This document shows, piece by piece, positions 9,048-17,479 of a stretch of DNA of 60,728 bases (within the stretch, counting starts at the first letter, position 1; the number at the start of each line of letters is the position of its first letter). A program made the position numbers and the translations under genes. Location of the stretch: assembly GCF_000211815.1 (NCBI RefSeq), contig NZ_GL890970.1, positions 327,266 to 387,993 of the forward strand. The letters run 5' to 3'. Source of the stretch: Moorena producens 3L (GTDB taxonomy: Bacteria; Cyanobacteriota; Cyanobacteriia; Cyanobacteriales; Coleofasciculaceae). The notes beneath the pieces were generated by a model, which saw nothing but the letters and a program-made list of their open reading frames with translations, did not search any database and was not told where the DNA came from.

Positions 9048-9164
9048 TCACTTCGGCTTTGTAAGCATCACGCGCCAAAAAACAAAAGCAATTAAAGATG
9101 TATAACCTAATACTGTTAGCCACTCCTGCAAAGTGCCGATACCAAATAAAACTGTGTTATCCAT
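9048..9164 (-). CDS. 38-residue single-span membrane peptide, unrecognised
   Basis: ATG to TGA gives MDNTVLFGIGTLQEWLTVLG followed by a hydrophobic stretch (YTSLIAFVFW) and a basic tail (RVMLTKPK). This is the layout of small cyanobacterial thylakoid subunits of photosystem or NDH-1 complexes, but I cannot match it to a named one. There is no strong Shine-Dalgarno sequence. It is too short for ordinary ORF calling. The composition is non-repetitive, unlike its surroundings, which favours a real gene. Confidence 0.45.
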   Translation of the reverse strand: MDNTVLFGIGTLQEWLTVLGYTSLIAFVFWRVMLTKPK

Positions 9165-9194
9165 AAATACAAAAGTATTGAATATAAAATTTAG

Positions 9195-9366
9195 TTAACC
9201 ATTCAGCCGTCAGCTGTCAGCCGTCAGCTGATAATAAACCCAGCGTAGCGTGCTTATCGCACAAACGGAATAATTTAATAGTTCGAGATTAATCATAATT
9301 TAAAGTCTGGATAAAAGCCCATCAAAGCATATACTGATAGCTGATAGCTGATAACTGATAGCTTAC
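9195..9366. mobile_element. GTAAGC-type heptamer MITE with 8-bp duplication AAATTTAG
   Basis: AAATTTAG occurs on both sides (9187-9194 and 9367-9374). The right end reads CTGATAGCTTAC and the left end is a diverged version (TTAACCATTCAGCC). It is filled with CTGATAG/CAGCCGT heptamers. The insertion lies at the stop codon of the yccF gene, and the duplication preserves the stop. Confidence 0.7.
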
Positions 9367-9370
9367 AAAT

Positions 9371-9739
9371 TTAGCGCAATTCTCTTCCGAAGGGAAATAG
9401 AGACAGGGGAATTAATTTAAAATGCTGTTGGGCAAAGGGAATACCAATAATCGTAATGGCTAAAATTAGCCCTGATACCAAATGAGCCACAGCAATCTCC
9501 CAGCCAAAGGCGATCAACCAGATAATGTTAAAAATCATATTGAGGAGGCTACCAGCCTCTGAAGTTTCCTCAATTGTTCTGCCAAATGGTGCCAGAGTAG
9601 CGATGCCCAACTTTATAGCCTGTATTCCAAAGGGGATGCCAATAATAGTCAGACAAATCCCTAATCCACCGATAATGTAACCGGCACCAACAACTAAACC
9701 GCCGAAAATTAACCAGATAATGTTTCCTAAAAGGCTCAT
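9371..9739 (-). CDS. YccF domain-containing inner membrane protein
   Basis: The 122-residue protein contains two copies of the YccF hydrophobic pattern: NIIWLIFGGLVVGAGYIIGG with TIIGIPFGIQAIKLG near the N-terminus, and NIIWLIAFGWEIAVAHLVSG with TIIGIPFAQQHFKL in the second half. Four membrane spans are likely, with the short PFGR loops conserved. Family function is not established. The stop codon lies within the 8-bp target duplication of the repeat element immediately downstream, so the coding sequence escaped damage. ATG start; no operon partner on the same strand. Confidence 0.9.
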   Translation of the reverse strand: MSLLGNIIWLIFGGLVVGAGYIIGGLGICLTIIGIPFGIQAIKLGIATLAPFGRTIEETSEAGSLLNMIFNIIWLIAFGWEIAVAHLVSGLILAITIIGIPFAQQHFKLIPLSLFPFGRELR

Positions 9740-9916
9740 GACTCTATTTTATTAATTCCCTTGGTGCTACTTAACTATACCAGTTAATGGGATAAAGGAC
9801 TTCGTCCTAGGTTTGAGGGAGTAGGGAGTAGGGAGTAGGGAGTAGGGAATAGGGGTAATAAAATTAAATGGTCTAATCCTGAAACATCACAGCAAAAAGC
9901 TCAGAGCAAACAGTGA

Positions 9917-10774
9917 TCAGTCAACGTCACAGGGCTTTTGCTGTTGCTCTTCCAAAAACAGCTCTACAGCCCGATTAAACTCTTCCGGCTCTACTAAAAA
10001 TGGCCAATGATTCCCATAAACTTGACGAATAGTTAGATTTTTGAGATAAGTTTTATAGGGTTTTAGCTGTCCATCGGAGCGATTAAGACCATTTTCTGGT
10101 ACTATCAATACCGTAGGAATATCAATGATTTCCGTTAGTCCTGCTACGCGCATCACGTCTTCAAAAATCTCATTTCTGGCCTGAACCACAAATTTACTGC
10201 CCCAACTGCCATCAGGTTTAGGTTCAATGCTGGCTTGAAAGACGTTTTGCTGAAAGGGACTCCAGCCCCGGTATTGTTTTAATTGTTTAGCTTGTGCTTC
10301 CGCTTGCTCATAACTGACAAAGGGTCCCATAGCTTTTACAAAAGGCAAGACACGGAACAGTATGGGAAACAGAACCTTAAACCACATCGGAATTTTCCCG
10401 ATGAAAAAGGGATCCACCAAAATTAGGCTGCGTAATCGCGATGGATTTTGCTTAGCCCAGATCGGAACTAATTTACCAGTCCAGGAGTGACCGAGGATAT
10501 GAGCACTAGACCATCCTAGGTGATCCATTAAGGCTTCTAAATCCGCGATGTGATCATCAAAGGTATAGCCAAGATCCGGCTTGCTACTTTCCCCATGACC
10601 GCGCAGATCTGGAGCAACGATATGATACTTTGGGGCAAGGTAATCCCCGAGGCTAGACCACACTAGGGCATGGTCTGCTAATCCATGTAAGAGTAACAAG
10701 GGAGTTTGGCCTTGGTTCCATTCTAGGTAAGACAGTTGGATCTTTGGTAAGTCTAAGGTTTGACGTATGGGCAT
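9917..10774 (-). CDS. Alpha/beta-fold hydrolase
   Basis: The 285-residue protein shows the canonical hydrolase layout: oxyanion region LLLLHGLADHALVW (about residue 27), APDLRGHGES (about 54), nucleophile elbow GHSWTG with Ser97, and the catalytic His in YGNHWPFLVEPEEF near residue 262. Asp or Glu in the late strand region (VLIVPENG) would complete the triad. The sequence resembles epoxide-hydrolase/haloalkane-dehalogenase-like esterases, but substrate cannot be predicted. It is probably cytosolic, as no signal peptide is visible. It is a lone gene, flanked by repeats on both sides. Confidence 0.88.
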   Translation of the reverse strand: MPIRQTLDLPKIQLSYLEWNQGQTPLLLLHGLADHALVWSSLGDYLAPKYHIVAPDLRGHGESSKPDLGYTFDDHIADLEALMDHLGWSSAHILGHSWTGKLVPIWAKQNPSRLRSLILVDPFFIGKIPMWFKVLFPILFRVLPFVKAMGPFVSYEQAEAQAKQLKQYRGWSPFQQNVFQASIEPKPDGSWGSKFVVQARNEIFEDVMRVAGLTEIIDIPTVLIVPENGLNRSDGQLKPYKTYLKNLTIRQVYGNHWPFLVEPEEFNRAVELFLEEQQQKPCDVD

Positions 10775-10819
10775 GATGGGATGATTGCGATTAAGCCATG
10801 GTACAGGCTTTCTTATTAG

Positions 10820-11023
10820 GTAAGCATTCAGCCGTCAGCTATCAGCGAACAGCGATTAGCGCTACGCGCACGCTACTTGAGCTGCTATCAGGCGCTTTAA
10901 CTGCACGGGATCGGATGAGTAAAACCAGCAGGGATTTTCAACCAGTCGTACCAGCACCCCCTAGTTTGTTTACTACCTTCCGTTGATTAGCTGACGGCTG
11001 ACAGCTGATAGCTGAATGCTTAC
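10820..11023. mobile_element. GTAAGC-type MITE with 8-bp duplication CTTATTAG
   Basis: Ends GTAAGCATTCAGC and GCTGAATGCTTAC are inverted repeats. CTTATTAG is exactly duplicated at 10812-10819 and 11024-11031. It has invaded the 3' end of the DUF433 gene. Confidence 0.9.
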
Positions 11024-11344
11024 CTTATTAGCTTCTTGTTCCGCTTTTAATTTTCGTAATCTAACTATACCTGGAGGAGGGTTTAGTTCTTGAGCTTTAT
11101 GTTGCTGATGACTCCATTCCAGCCAGTCATAAATATATTGGCTGACAACTTCTTTGTTATTTAAGTAGTAAAGAATTGTAGCATAAACTTGTTCTAAGGT
11201 AATGGTGTAAAAACAGTTAAGAATTTCTTCTGGAGTACGATTACGATAAATGTACTCATACAGCACATTTTCAATGCCCACTCGGGTTCCTTTGATGCGA
11301 ATATCATCAGGAGCCATAAAATCAAAATAGTCTTCTATTTTCAT
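10973..11344 (-). CDS. DUF433 domain protein with element-derived C-terminus
   Basis: The 123-residue product contains a DUF433-like winged-helix region (IRIKGTRVGIENVLYEYIYRNRTPEEILNCFYTITLEQVYATILYYLNN). DUF433 proteins are often antitoxins paired with PIN-like toxins, although no toxin gene follows here. The last ~16 residues (VSIQLSAVSRQLINGR) are translated from the inserted GTAAGC-type element. Removing the element and one copy of its 8-bp duplication would give EANKKACTMA and a stop, so the insertion replaced a short native tail with a longer one without touching the domain. The start ATG has no strong ribosome site. Confidence 0.85.
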   Translation of the reverse strand: MKIEDYFDFMAPDDIRIKGTRVGIENVLYEYIYRNRTPEEILNCFYTITLEQVYATILYYLNNKEVVSQYIYDWLEWSHQQHKAQELNPPPGIVRLRKLKAEQEANKVSIQLSAVSRQLINGR

Positions 11345-11399
11345 CAGTTCAATAATTGATAATTGATAATTTAAAAAGGACTGTTGATCCGGATTCCCC

Positions 11400-13103
11400 T
11401 CAAAGTACTGACAGGGTCCGCAATCGATTCAGCGCTGCTGCTAATTCCAAGGGGCGGAATTGAACTAAATCCCCTTCAGGAAAGAACGTTAGTACATCGA
11501 ATCCTTCTTCTTCAATATCCCTCATCACCAGAGCTAAAATTTCCGATAGGGTCAACCGTTCATCGATATAATGCTCTTTAGCATAAACAAGAGCTTTGGA
11601 AATTGCTCTTAACTGACCTACTTCTACAATCTGCTCAACAGCAGATAAATCAATATTTTCTGCACCAAACCCTACTTCATCTACATCTCGGACTTTCAAT
11701 TTTACGGCTTTGCGTCCACGACTGGGGTCAATCCCATGGGCTAATGGTACTCGTGGGGTAATAGTGCCAAAGTGTTTCCCGCCTTCAGCGCTGCGTTCGG
11801 TAAAGTATTTTTCGGCAATTAACTGAGCCTTTTCCGTGACATCCTGGGGTTGGAAGTTGTCCATGGCAATGACCGTATCGGCTACATCAAAGTAATCTCC
11901 ACTGCCTCCCATGACTAATATAGTAGAGACACCATACTCGGTATAGAGCTGTTGGACTTTATCAATAAATGGTGTAATCGGTTCTTTATCTTTAGCAATC
12001 AGCTCCTGCATACGGCGATCGCGAATCATAAAGTTAGTTGCTGCTGTGTCTTCGTCTACCAACAGTAACTCGGTACCGGCCTCCAGTGCTTCCATAATAT
12101 TTGCGGCCTGGGAGGTGCTACCACTAGCATTGGTGGTGGAAAATTTTTCAGTGGAGCGACCTTGAGGTAATTGATTAATAAATGGGGAAATATCTACACC
12201 AGAAATCCCCCGACCATCTTCAGCCCGAATCTTGACGGCGGTGGGATTGGTGACTACTAATTCCCGTCCATCTCCAGGAATATGATTGTAAACTCCTAAT
12301 TCAATGGCTTTGAGCACTGTGGACTTGCCATGATAGCCACCTCCTACAATCAAGGTGATCCCTTCTGGGATTCCCATACCGGTAATTAATCCTCGATTGG
12401 GACAAGTGAATGCGACTTGAAGTGTCTTGGGAGATTGAAATGCGATCGCATCCTCTTGTAATGGTTTGTCATCCACCCCACTGGAGCGTGGCAAAATAGC
12501 ACCGTTAGGAATAAAGGCAACTAATTCACGGGGTCCGAGCTGTTGACGCAGCCAATCGGCATCTTCCACTGTTTCTACATGATGCTTAATCTCAGCTGGA
12601 TCGAGGACTTCATACTTGATGGATTGGTCAATAATATCAGGGATATCTTGGCATAGCATTTCTGCGGCCTGACGCCCAGAAATCCGACGACCACGAGCTG
12701 GTAATCCTACCACAAACCGGATTTCTACCCCTTGATCACTAACCAAAGCGGAGGTGCGCTCCAGCACGGATTGTCCGACACGGGTAATGGCAATCAAGCC
12801 ACTATTCCCAGTACCCCGCCGACAGCTCATTTCCCCAGCTACCCAATCAAATGAGCGAGTTAGATAATCTTCTAGGGCAATGGCTCGGCTGTCAGTTCGA
12901 TAAAGCTCACTGGGGAAACCAGCCACTGACTGGGGTAAGTACACGCGCACTTGGCTAGGAGAGGCAAAGGGGTCTCCCTGAACCCTGTCAATCACTAGAG
13001 TGAAATCTGGAAACTGATAGCTGCCCTTGATATCTCTGTAGGATTTGTAGCTGCGGTCATCGAGTTGTAGGAGTAAAGACTCCAATTGATTGCTAGTGGC
13101 CAT
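11400..13103 (-). CDS. Predicted ATPase of the ABC class (COG3044 type)
   Basis: The 567-residue protein matches the stand-alone ABC-class ATPase family. It has an N-terminal domain with the repeated R/G-rich signature SCRRGTGNSG, a Walker A motif GGGYHGKST at about residue 257, and a Walker B/signature region TELLLVDEDTAATNFMIRDRRM at about 345. VMGGSGDYFDVADTVIAMDNF, typical of the family, follows. Function is unknown; the family is predicted cytosolic and has no transporter domain. It lies ~55 bp upstream of the DUF433 gene on the same strand, so co-transcription is possible. Confidence 0.9.
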   Translation of the reverse strand: MATSNQLESLLLQLDDRSYKSYRDIKGSYQFPDFTLVIDRVQGDPFASPSQVRVYLPQSVAGFPSELYRTDSRAIALEDYLTRSFDWVAGEMSCRRGTGNSGLIAITRVGQSVLERTSALVSDQGVEIRFVVGLPARGRRISGRQAAEMLCQDIPDIIDQSIKYEVLDPAEIKHHVETVEDADWLRQQLGPRELVAFIPNGAILPRSSGVDDKPLQEDAIAFQSPKTLQVAFTCPNRGLITGMGIPEGITLIVGGGYHGKSTVLKAIELGVYNHIPGDGRELVVTNPTAVKIRAEDGRGISGVDISPFINQLPQGRSTEKFSTTNASGSTSQAANIMEALEAGTELLLVDEDTAATNFMIRDRRMQELIAKDKEPITPFIDKVQQLYTEYGVSTILVMGGSGDYFDVADTVIAMDNFQPQDVTEKAQLIAEKYFTERSAEGGKHFGTITPRVPLAHGIDPSRGRKAVKLKVRDVDEVGFGAENIDLSAVEQIVEVGQLRAISKALVYAKEHYIDERLTLSEILALVMRDIEEEGFDVLTFFPEGDLVQFRPLELAAALNRLRTLSVL

Positions 13104-13225
13104 AATTGCAAGCAGAAAATTGCTTGTTAATTGTCAATGGTTACTACCAACTTGTCAATTAACAAGGGATTAATGACTGTTGACTGTTGACTGTTGAGTA
13201 CCCTGATGACTATTGAGTAATGACT

Positions 13226-13344
13226 TAAGCTATCAGCTATCAGCTATCAGCTATTAGCTATCAGCTATCAGCTATCAGCTATCAGCTATCAGCTATCAGC
13301 TATCAGCTATTAGCTATCAGCTATCAGCTATTAGCTATTAGCTT
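13226..13344. repeat. Heptamer array CTATCAG/CTATTAG (~15 units)
   Basis: Uninterrupted AGCTATC/AGCTATT units, the same heptamers that fill the GTAAGC-type elements. A second short block of CTGACCG/CTGACCA units runs 13441-13497. Together they fill most of the 397-bp gap; no gene is seen. Confidence 0.85.
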
Positions 13345-13500
13345 ATGGGCTACGCCCACGCTGTCTTGATTCAGTCGCTACTTGAGGTGCTTTTGAATAT
13401 AACAGGTAACTATCTGTTTAATGTGACTTCCGTCTGCATACTTGATAACTGACCACTGACCGCTGACCACTGACCGCTGACCGCTGACCGCTGACGTTTA

Positions 13501-14718
13501 CTAACTTGACTGCTCTGAGAGATTTACTAGACTTAATTCTTGCAGTGATTTTTCCAGAGCAGCAGTTTCCCAATAGAGCTTAATTGCTCCATGGAAGTTA
13601 GGATTTACTGTAATATCGTCTATAGTATAGACGTTAACAAATCCGAATTGAATTGCTTTTATAACAGCCTTTCTGGGAATCAATTCAACATATTTTTTCA
13701 AGTAACCAGCACTTATATTCAGCGATACATCAATGCGATGATAATTACCCACATTCACAAACCCAAACATCTTAATATCAATTTCAGATTGTTCATGGAA
13801 AACGGCTTGTTGTAGGGTTAAAGCACCAGCTTCAATCAGTTCTTCCATTTGGCCGGCGTCTGCCAAGTTTTGCCTAAATAATCCCAGCAGCTTCCCTAAA
13901 GTAGCCTCATCTTGATCCTTAAGTACGACTTCTAAGTCTATTCCCAGCTTCTCTTCATTTACAGAGTTTTTGATCAATGCGATCGCACCTTCTCTGAATC
14001 CCTGATCTTGTGTTGGAGGATTCTGTCTCAACCCCTGATCTTGTGGTGGTGGATTCTGGTTGAACAGTAAGCTGGGTTGCTCACCACTTTGTTGACTGCT
14101 ATCAGATCTATCAATTAAGCCAAACTTAAGTAATAGTTTGTCAATACCTAAAATTTGCTTTTGGGCAGCTTGCCATAGCATTGTTCTGAGGTTAGTCCTA
14201 AATTCCCCGATCGGATTTAATAACCACCAAGCTTTACGAGACAGAGACTTTTTGGAAAGATGATTCCCCTTATTCCATTGATTTTTCAGCTCCTGATCGC
14301 TAAGGTAACGGGACTGAAACGGTAAGGACGAGTCGGGAATAGAGATTAGTAGTTTTCCGCCCTCATAGGTTAAGCCAGGGGTAAAAATTTTATCTATTTT
14401 AATTTCAATCTCATGGAGTTGGAAGATACTGGTGGGTTGACCGAGGATGCTGATTTGAAAATATTGAAGAAATTCTCCTACTGCCTCCATTTGTTGTAAG
14501 GCCAACTTTTTTACTGACTTAAAGGGAATATTTTTACCGATTTTTACAGATATATTGTAAACCTGATCCAATGGTATAATGTTGCTAATCGAAATTTTAC
14601 GACGTTGCAAGCAGTCTATTACTTCCCGGTCATGGTGTTTAAAAATATTGGCAGCATTCTCCTGAAAAAAAAATCGATACTCTTCGTTGTTTGCTGTTAT
14701 AGTGCGGTTAGGAGTCAT
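13501..14718 (-). CDS. Unrecognised 405-residue protein
   Basis: I do not recognise this family with confidence. The N-terminal ~180 residues are mixed alpha/beta with repeated basic patches (KIGKNIPFKSVKKLALQQMEAV). The middle (about 225-245) holds a near-perfect duplicated segment NPPPQDQGLR/NPPTQDQGFREG, a local tandem duplication. The C-terminal half contains alternating hydrophobic stretches (IKMFGFVNVGNYHRIDVSLNISAGYL) reminiscent of lipid-binding DUF2993-like folds, but that is speculative. No signal peptide or membrane span. The start ATG is followed by MTPNRTITANNEEY. It is flanked on both sides by heptamer repeats. Confidence 0.7.
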   Translation of the reverse strand: MTPNRTITANNEEYRFFFQENAANIFKHHDREVIDCLQRRKISISNIIPLDQVYNISVKIGKNIPFKSVKKLALQQMEAVGEFLQYFQISILGQPTSIFQLHEIEIKIDKIFTPGLTYEGGKLLISIPDSSLPFQSRYLSDQELKNQWNKGNHLSKKSLSRKAWWLLNPIGEFRTNLRTMLWQAAQKQILGIDKLLLKFGLIDRSDSSQQSGEQPSLLFNQNPPPQDQGLRQNPPTQDQGFREGAIALIKNSVNEEKLGIDLEVVLKDQDEATLGKLLGLFRQNLADAGQMEELIEAGALTLQQAVFHEQSEIDIKMFGFVNVGNYHRIDVSLNISAGYLKKYVELIPRKAVIKAIQFGFVNVYTIDDITVNPNFHGAIKLYWETAALEKSLQELSLVNLSEQSS

Positions 14719-14926
14719 ATCAAACCCTGGTCCTTAATGACTTGTTAATTGAAAATTTACGATTGAGACTTGTGACTTGAGACTTGTTAATTTAAATTTG
14801 ACCAACACTGAAGACTAATACGTATTACACCCGACAATATCTTACCTATTACAAGTGATATTATAGTTGATAATTTGATAATTGATAATTTTTGGTTAAC
14901 GGTTGACAGTTGACGGTAATATACAC

Positions 14927-15305
14927 GTAAGCTATCAGCTATCAGCGTGTCGCGTATCAGCTATCAGCTATCAGCGAACAGCGATTAGCGCTACGTAAGC
15001 ATTCAGCCGTCAGCTATCAGCGAACAGCGATTAGCGCTACGCCCATGCTACCTGAACAGCTAAAGGTCTGTGGCCACGCTACACCGAACAGTTTATGCCC
15101 ATAGCTTAGGCTACTAATGGTGCTTTTGAATAAAATAACCTGACGGCTGACGGCTGATAGCTGAATGCTTACGCACTACAGATGGTGCTACTTGAGTGGC
15201 CATTGGCCTGTGGCCACGCTACACCGAACAGCTTTTGAATAAAATAAGCTGACGGCTGACGGCTGACGGCTGTTGGCTTAGCCTGCGCGTAGCGCATATG
15301 CTTAC
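14927..15305. mobile_element. 379-bp GTAAGC-type element with 8-bp duplication ATATACAC
   Basis: Starts GTAAGCTATCAG and ends ATATGCTTAC. ATATACAC is exactly duplicated at 14919-14926 and 15306-15313. Internally it contains what looks like a second GTAAGCATTCAGC...GCTGAATGCTTAC element (about 14996-15172), so it is probably composite. It occupies most of the spacer before the JAMM gene. Confidence 0.85.
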
Positions 15306-15360
15306 ATATACACTCAACTGTGAACAAAAAAGAGTTGCATCAAGACATGGTGATGGTTAA

Positions 15361-15843
15361 ATGGGTATGGGCTTAAGACTGGACAGTGAGCATCAACTGG
15401 CAATTCAAAATCACGCAGAGAGCACCTATCCTGAAGAGTGCTGCGGTTTACTATTGGGTAAGCACCGGGGTGATGTGAAAACGCTGGTTGAGGTATTACC
15501 CACACCGAACAACTGGGATGCTGAAGCAGCTGATGCCTATCCTACGGTTGAGGGCAAACATCAGGGAGATTATAGCAGACAGCGCCGATTCAGCATTGCT
15601 CCTGAGGTGCTAATGCGGGCACAAAAAGACGCACGCGATCGCAATCTCGATATAATCGGGATCTATCACTCTCATCCGGATCACCCAGCGGTACCTTCAG
15701 AATTTGATCGTGCGATCGCTTGGCAGCAATACTCGTATATTATTGTTGCTGTTGAGGAAGGTAAAGCGTGTGACTTCAGAAGTTGGAGCCTGGATGAACA
15801 CCACCAGTTCCAGCCAGAAGAAACTATCATTATCAAAGGTTAA
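15361..15843 (+). CDS. M67-family (JAMM/Mov34) metallopeptidase
   Basis: The 160-residue protein carries the JAMM zinc-protease signature: Glu in YPEECCGLLLG and the zinc ligands in HSHPDHPAVPSEFD (His-x-His ... Ser ... Asp). Small bacterial JAMM proteins trim the C-terminus of ubiquitin-like sulfur carriers (for example releasing CysO-cysteine or exposing the Gly-Gly end). The MoeZ-like adenylyltransferase-rhodanese gene follows after 34 bp on the same strand and would activate and thiolate such carriers, so a shared sulfur-transfer pathway is a strong contextual inference. No carrier gene (ThiS/MoaD/CysO) is visible here. Confidence 0.92.
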   Translation: MGMGLRLDSEHQLAIQNHAESTYPEECCGLLLGKHRGDVKTLVEVLPTPNNWDAEAADAYPTVEGKHQGDYSRQRRFSIAPEVLMRAQKDARDRNLDIIGIYHSHPDHPAVPSEFDRAIAWQQYSYIIVAVEEGKACDFRSWSLDEHHQFQPEETIIIKG

Positions 15844-15877
15844 GTCCTGAGTCTTACCGCTTCAAACCCAACATGCC

Positions 15878-17050
15878 ATGTTAAATCCCAATCTAGATGA
15901 AATCCAATTAAGTAAAGACGAATACGAACGTTACTCCCGACACCTGATTTTGCCCGAAGTTGGCTTAGAAGGACAAAAACGTCTCAAAGCTGCCAGTGTC
16001 CTATGTATAGGTAGTGGTGGATTAGGTTCACCCCTATTGCTCTATCTTGCTGCTGCTGGAATTGGAAACCTAGGTCTAGTAGATTTCGATGTTGTAGATA
16101 GTTCTAATCTCCAACGTCAGGTAATTCACGGGACGTCGTGGGTAGGTAAACCCAAAATTCAGTCGGCCAAAGAGCGGATTCTAGAAATCAACCCTCACTG
16201 TCAGGTAGACCTCTACGAAACCCTGCTGAATTCCGAGAATGCCTTGGAAATCATGGCACCCTATGACATTATCGTCGATGGTACAGATAACTTTCCCACC
16301 CGTTACCTAGTCAATGATGCCTGTGTACTTCTGAATAAGCCAAACGTCTATGGCTCTATTTTCCGGTTTGAGGGACAGGCGACAGTGTTTAATTACGAAG
16401 GTGGTCCCAACTACCGCGACTTGTTCCCTGAGCCCCCACCACCAGGAATGGTACCTTCCTGTGCCGAAGGAGGAGTTTTGGGCATTCTGCCAGGAATTAT
16501 TGGTGTGATCCAAGCAACGGAAACGGTCAAAATTATTTTAGGCAAGGGGGATACCCTCAGTGGACGTTTGTTGCTGTACAACTCTTTAAATATGACCTTC
16601 CGGGAATTGAAACTGCGACCGAATCCAGAACGACCGGTGATTGAGAAGTTGATTGACTATCAACAATTCTGTGGCATTCCCCAAGCTCAAGAAGAGGAAG
16701 CCAAACGCCAGATGGATATCAAAGAGATGAATGTCCAGGAGCTCAAGGAACTCATGGAAAGTGGTGCGGATGATTTTGTTTTGATTGATGTCCGCAATCC
16801 CCATGAGTATGATATTGCTAAGATTTCTGGCTCAGTGCTAGTGCCATTACCGGATATTGAACAAGGTTCTGGTGTAGCAAAAGTCAAGGAACTGGTTAAT
16901 GGTCATCGCTTGATTGCCCATTGCAAAAAGGGAGGTCGCTCAGCGAAAGCCTTGGGAATTTTGAAAGAGGCTGGTATTGAAGGGATTAATGTTAAAGGGG
17001 GTATTACCGCCTGGAGTCAGGAAATTGATTCATCAGTACCGCAATATTAA
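15878..17050 (+). CDS. moeZ: MoeB/MoeZ-like adenylyltransferase fused to rhodanese
   Basis: The 390-residue protein has an E1-like ThiF/MoeB domain with the ATP-binding loop GSGGLGSP (about residue 47) and VDFDVVDSSNLQRQ. A C-terminal rhodanese domain (about 290-390) carries the active-site Cys in AHCKKGGRS (about residue 348). It adenylates the C-terminus of sulfur-carrier proteins and transfers sulfur to them, feeding molybdopterin, cysteine or thio-nucleotide synthesis. The zinc-binding CxxC pairs of classical MoeB are missing (only single Cys in PSCAEGG and QFCGIP), the pattern known for MoeZ-type proteins. It probably forms an operon with the preceding JAMM gene. The gene symbol is by family resemblance. 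Confidence 0.9.
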   Translation: MLNPNLDEIQLSKDEYERYSRHLILPEVGLEGQKRLKAASVLCIGSGGLGSPLLLYLAAAGIGNLGLVDFDVVDSSNLQRQVIHGTSWVGKPKIQSAKERILEINPHCQVDLYETLLNSENALEIMAPYDIIVDGTDNFPTRYLVNDACVLLNKPNVYGSIFRFEGQATVFNYEGGPNYRDLFPEPPPPGMVPSCAEGGVLGILPGIIGVIQATETVKIILGKGDTLSGRLLLYNSLNMTFRELKLRPNPERPVIEKLIDYQQFCGIPQAQEEEAKRQMDIKEMNVQELKELMESGADDFVLIDVRNPHEYDIAKISGSVLVPLPDIEQGSGVAKVKELVNGHRLIAHCKKGGRSAKALGILKEAGIEGINVKGGITAWSQEIDSSVPQY

Positions 17051-17092
17051 ATCAAGTATGAAGGATGAAACGGATCTATAGCTTTTCTTGCA

Positions 17093-17240
17093 GGCGTTGC
17101 TGATTATGGGTATGGTTTCGCCCCCCTAACCCCCCAATTCTGGGGGGAAAAAAACTCTAAAAGTCCCCCAAACTTGGGGGATTTAGGGGGCTTCAACAAA
17201 ACCAGATGATCGCGCATTCATTCCTTAATTCAGCAACGCC
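17093..17240. mobile_element. 148-bp GGCGTTGCTGA MITE with 8-bp duplication TTCTTGCA
   Basis: Terminal inverted repeats GGCGTTGCTGA and TCAGCAACGCC, with a G/C-rich hairpin core. TTCTTGCA is exactly duplicated at 17085-17092 and 17241-17248. The second copy is at 55403-55562. Confidence 0.92.
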
Positions 17241-17252
17241 TTCTTGCATTTA

Positions 17253-17467
17253 TGAGGTACGCTTCTCAACTTAAAAGTCCCACTTTTTAAGGGAAACGGG
17301 GGATCGCTTTGTACCTCATAGCTATAAGACTTGCTATATTGGTTTATTCCTGATGCTTGATTTGATAGTTAAAAGTGATAGTTAAAAGTCATTAATCGTA
17401 GGGTGGGCAGTGCCTACCAACGCGCTTTGCAAGCTTCATTATCTGTCTGGTGCACTGCCCACCCTAC
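17253..17467. repeat. ATGAGGTAC-family hairpin followed by GTAGGGTGGGCA hairpin
   Basis: ATGAGGTAC...GTACCTCAT with a TATAGC-like tail (about 17253-17338) is followed by a GTAGGGTGGGCAGTG...CACTGCCCACCCTAC hairpin (17398-17467) just downstream of the DJ-1/PfpI stop codon. The latter could serve as a terminator. Confidence 0.7.
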
Positions 17468-17479
17468 ATGAACTTTCGA

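Noticed and set aside
10798..10986. 62-residue plus-strand ORF
   Set aside because: Consists mostly of the inserted GTAAGC-type element and is antisense to the DUF433 gene end.
13226..13344. Short direct repeats resembling iterons or a replication origin
   Set aside because: These are the same CTATCAG heptamers found throughout the window; no DnaA boxes or rep gene are nearby.
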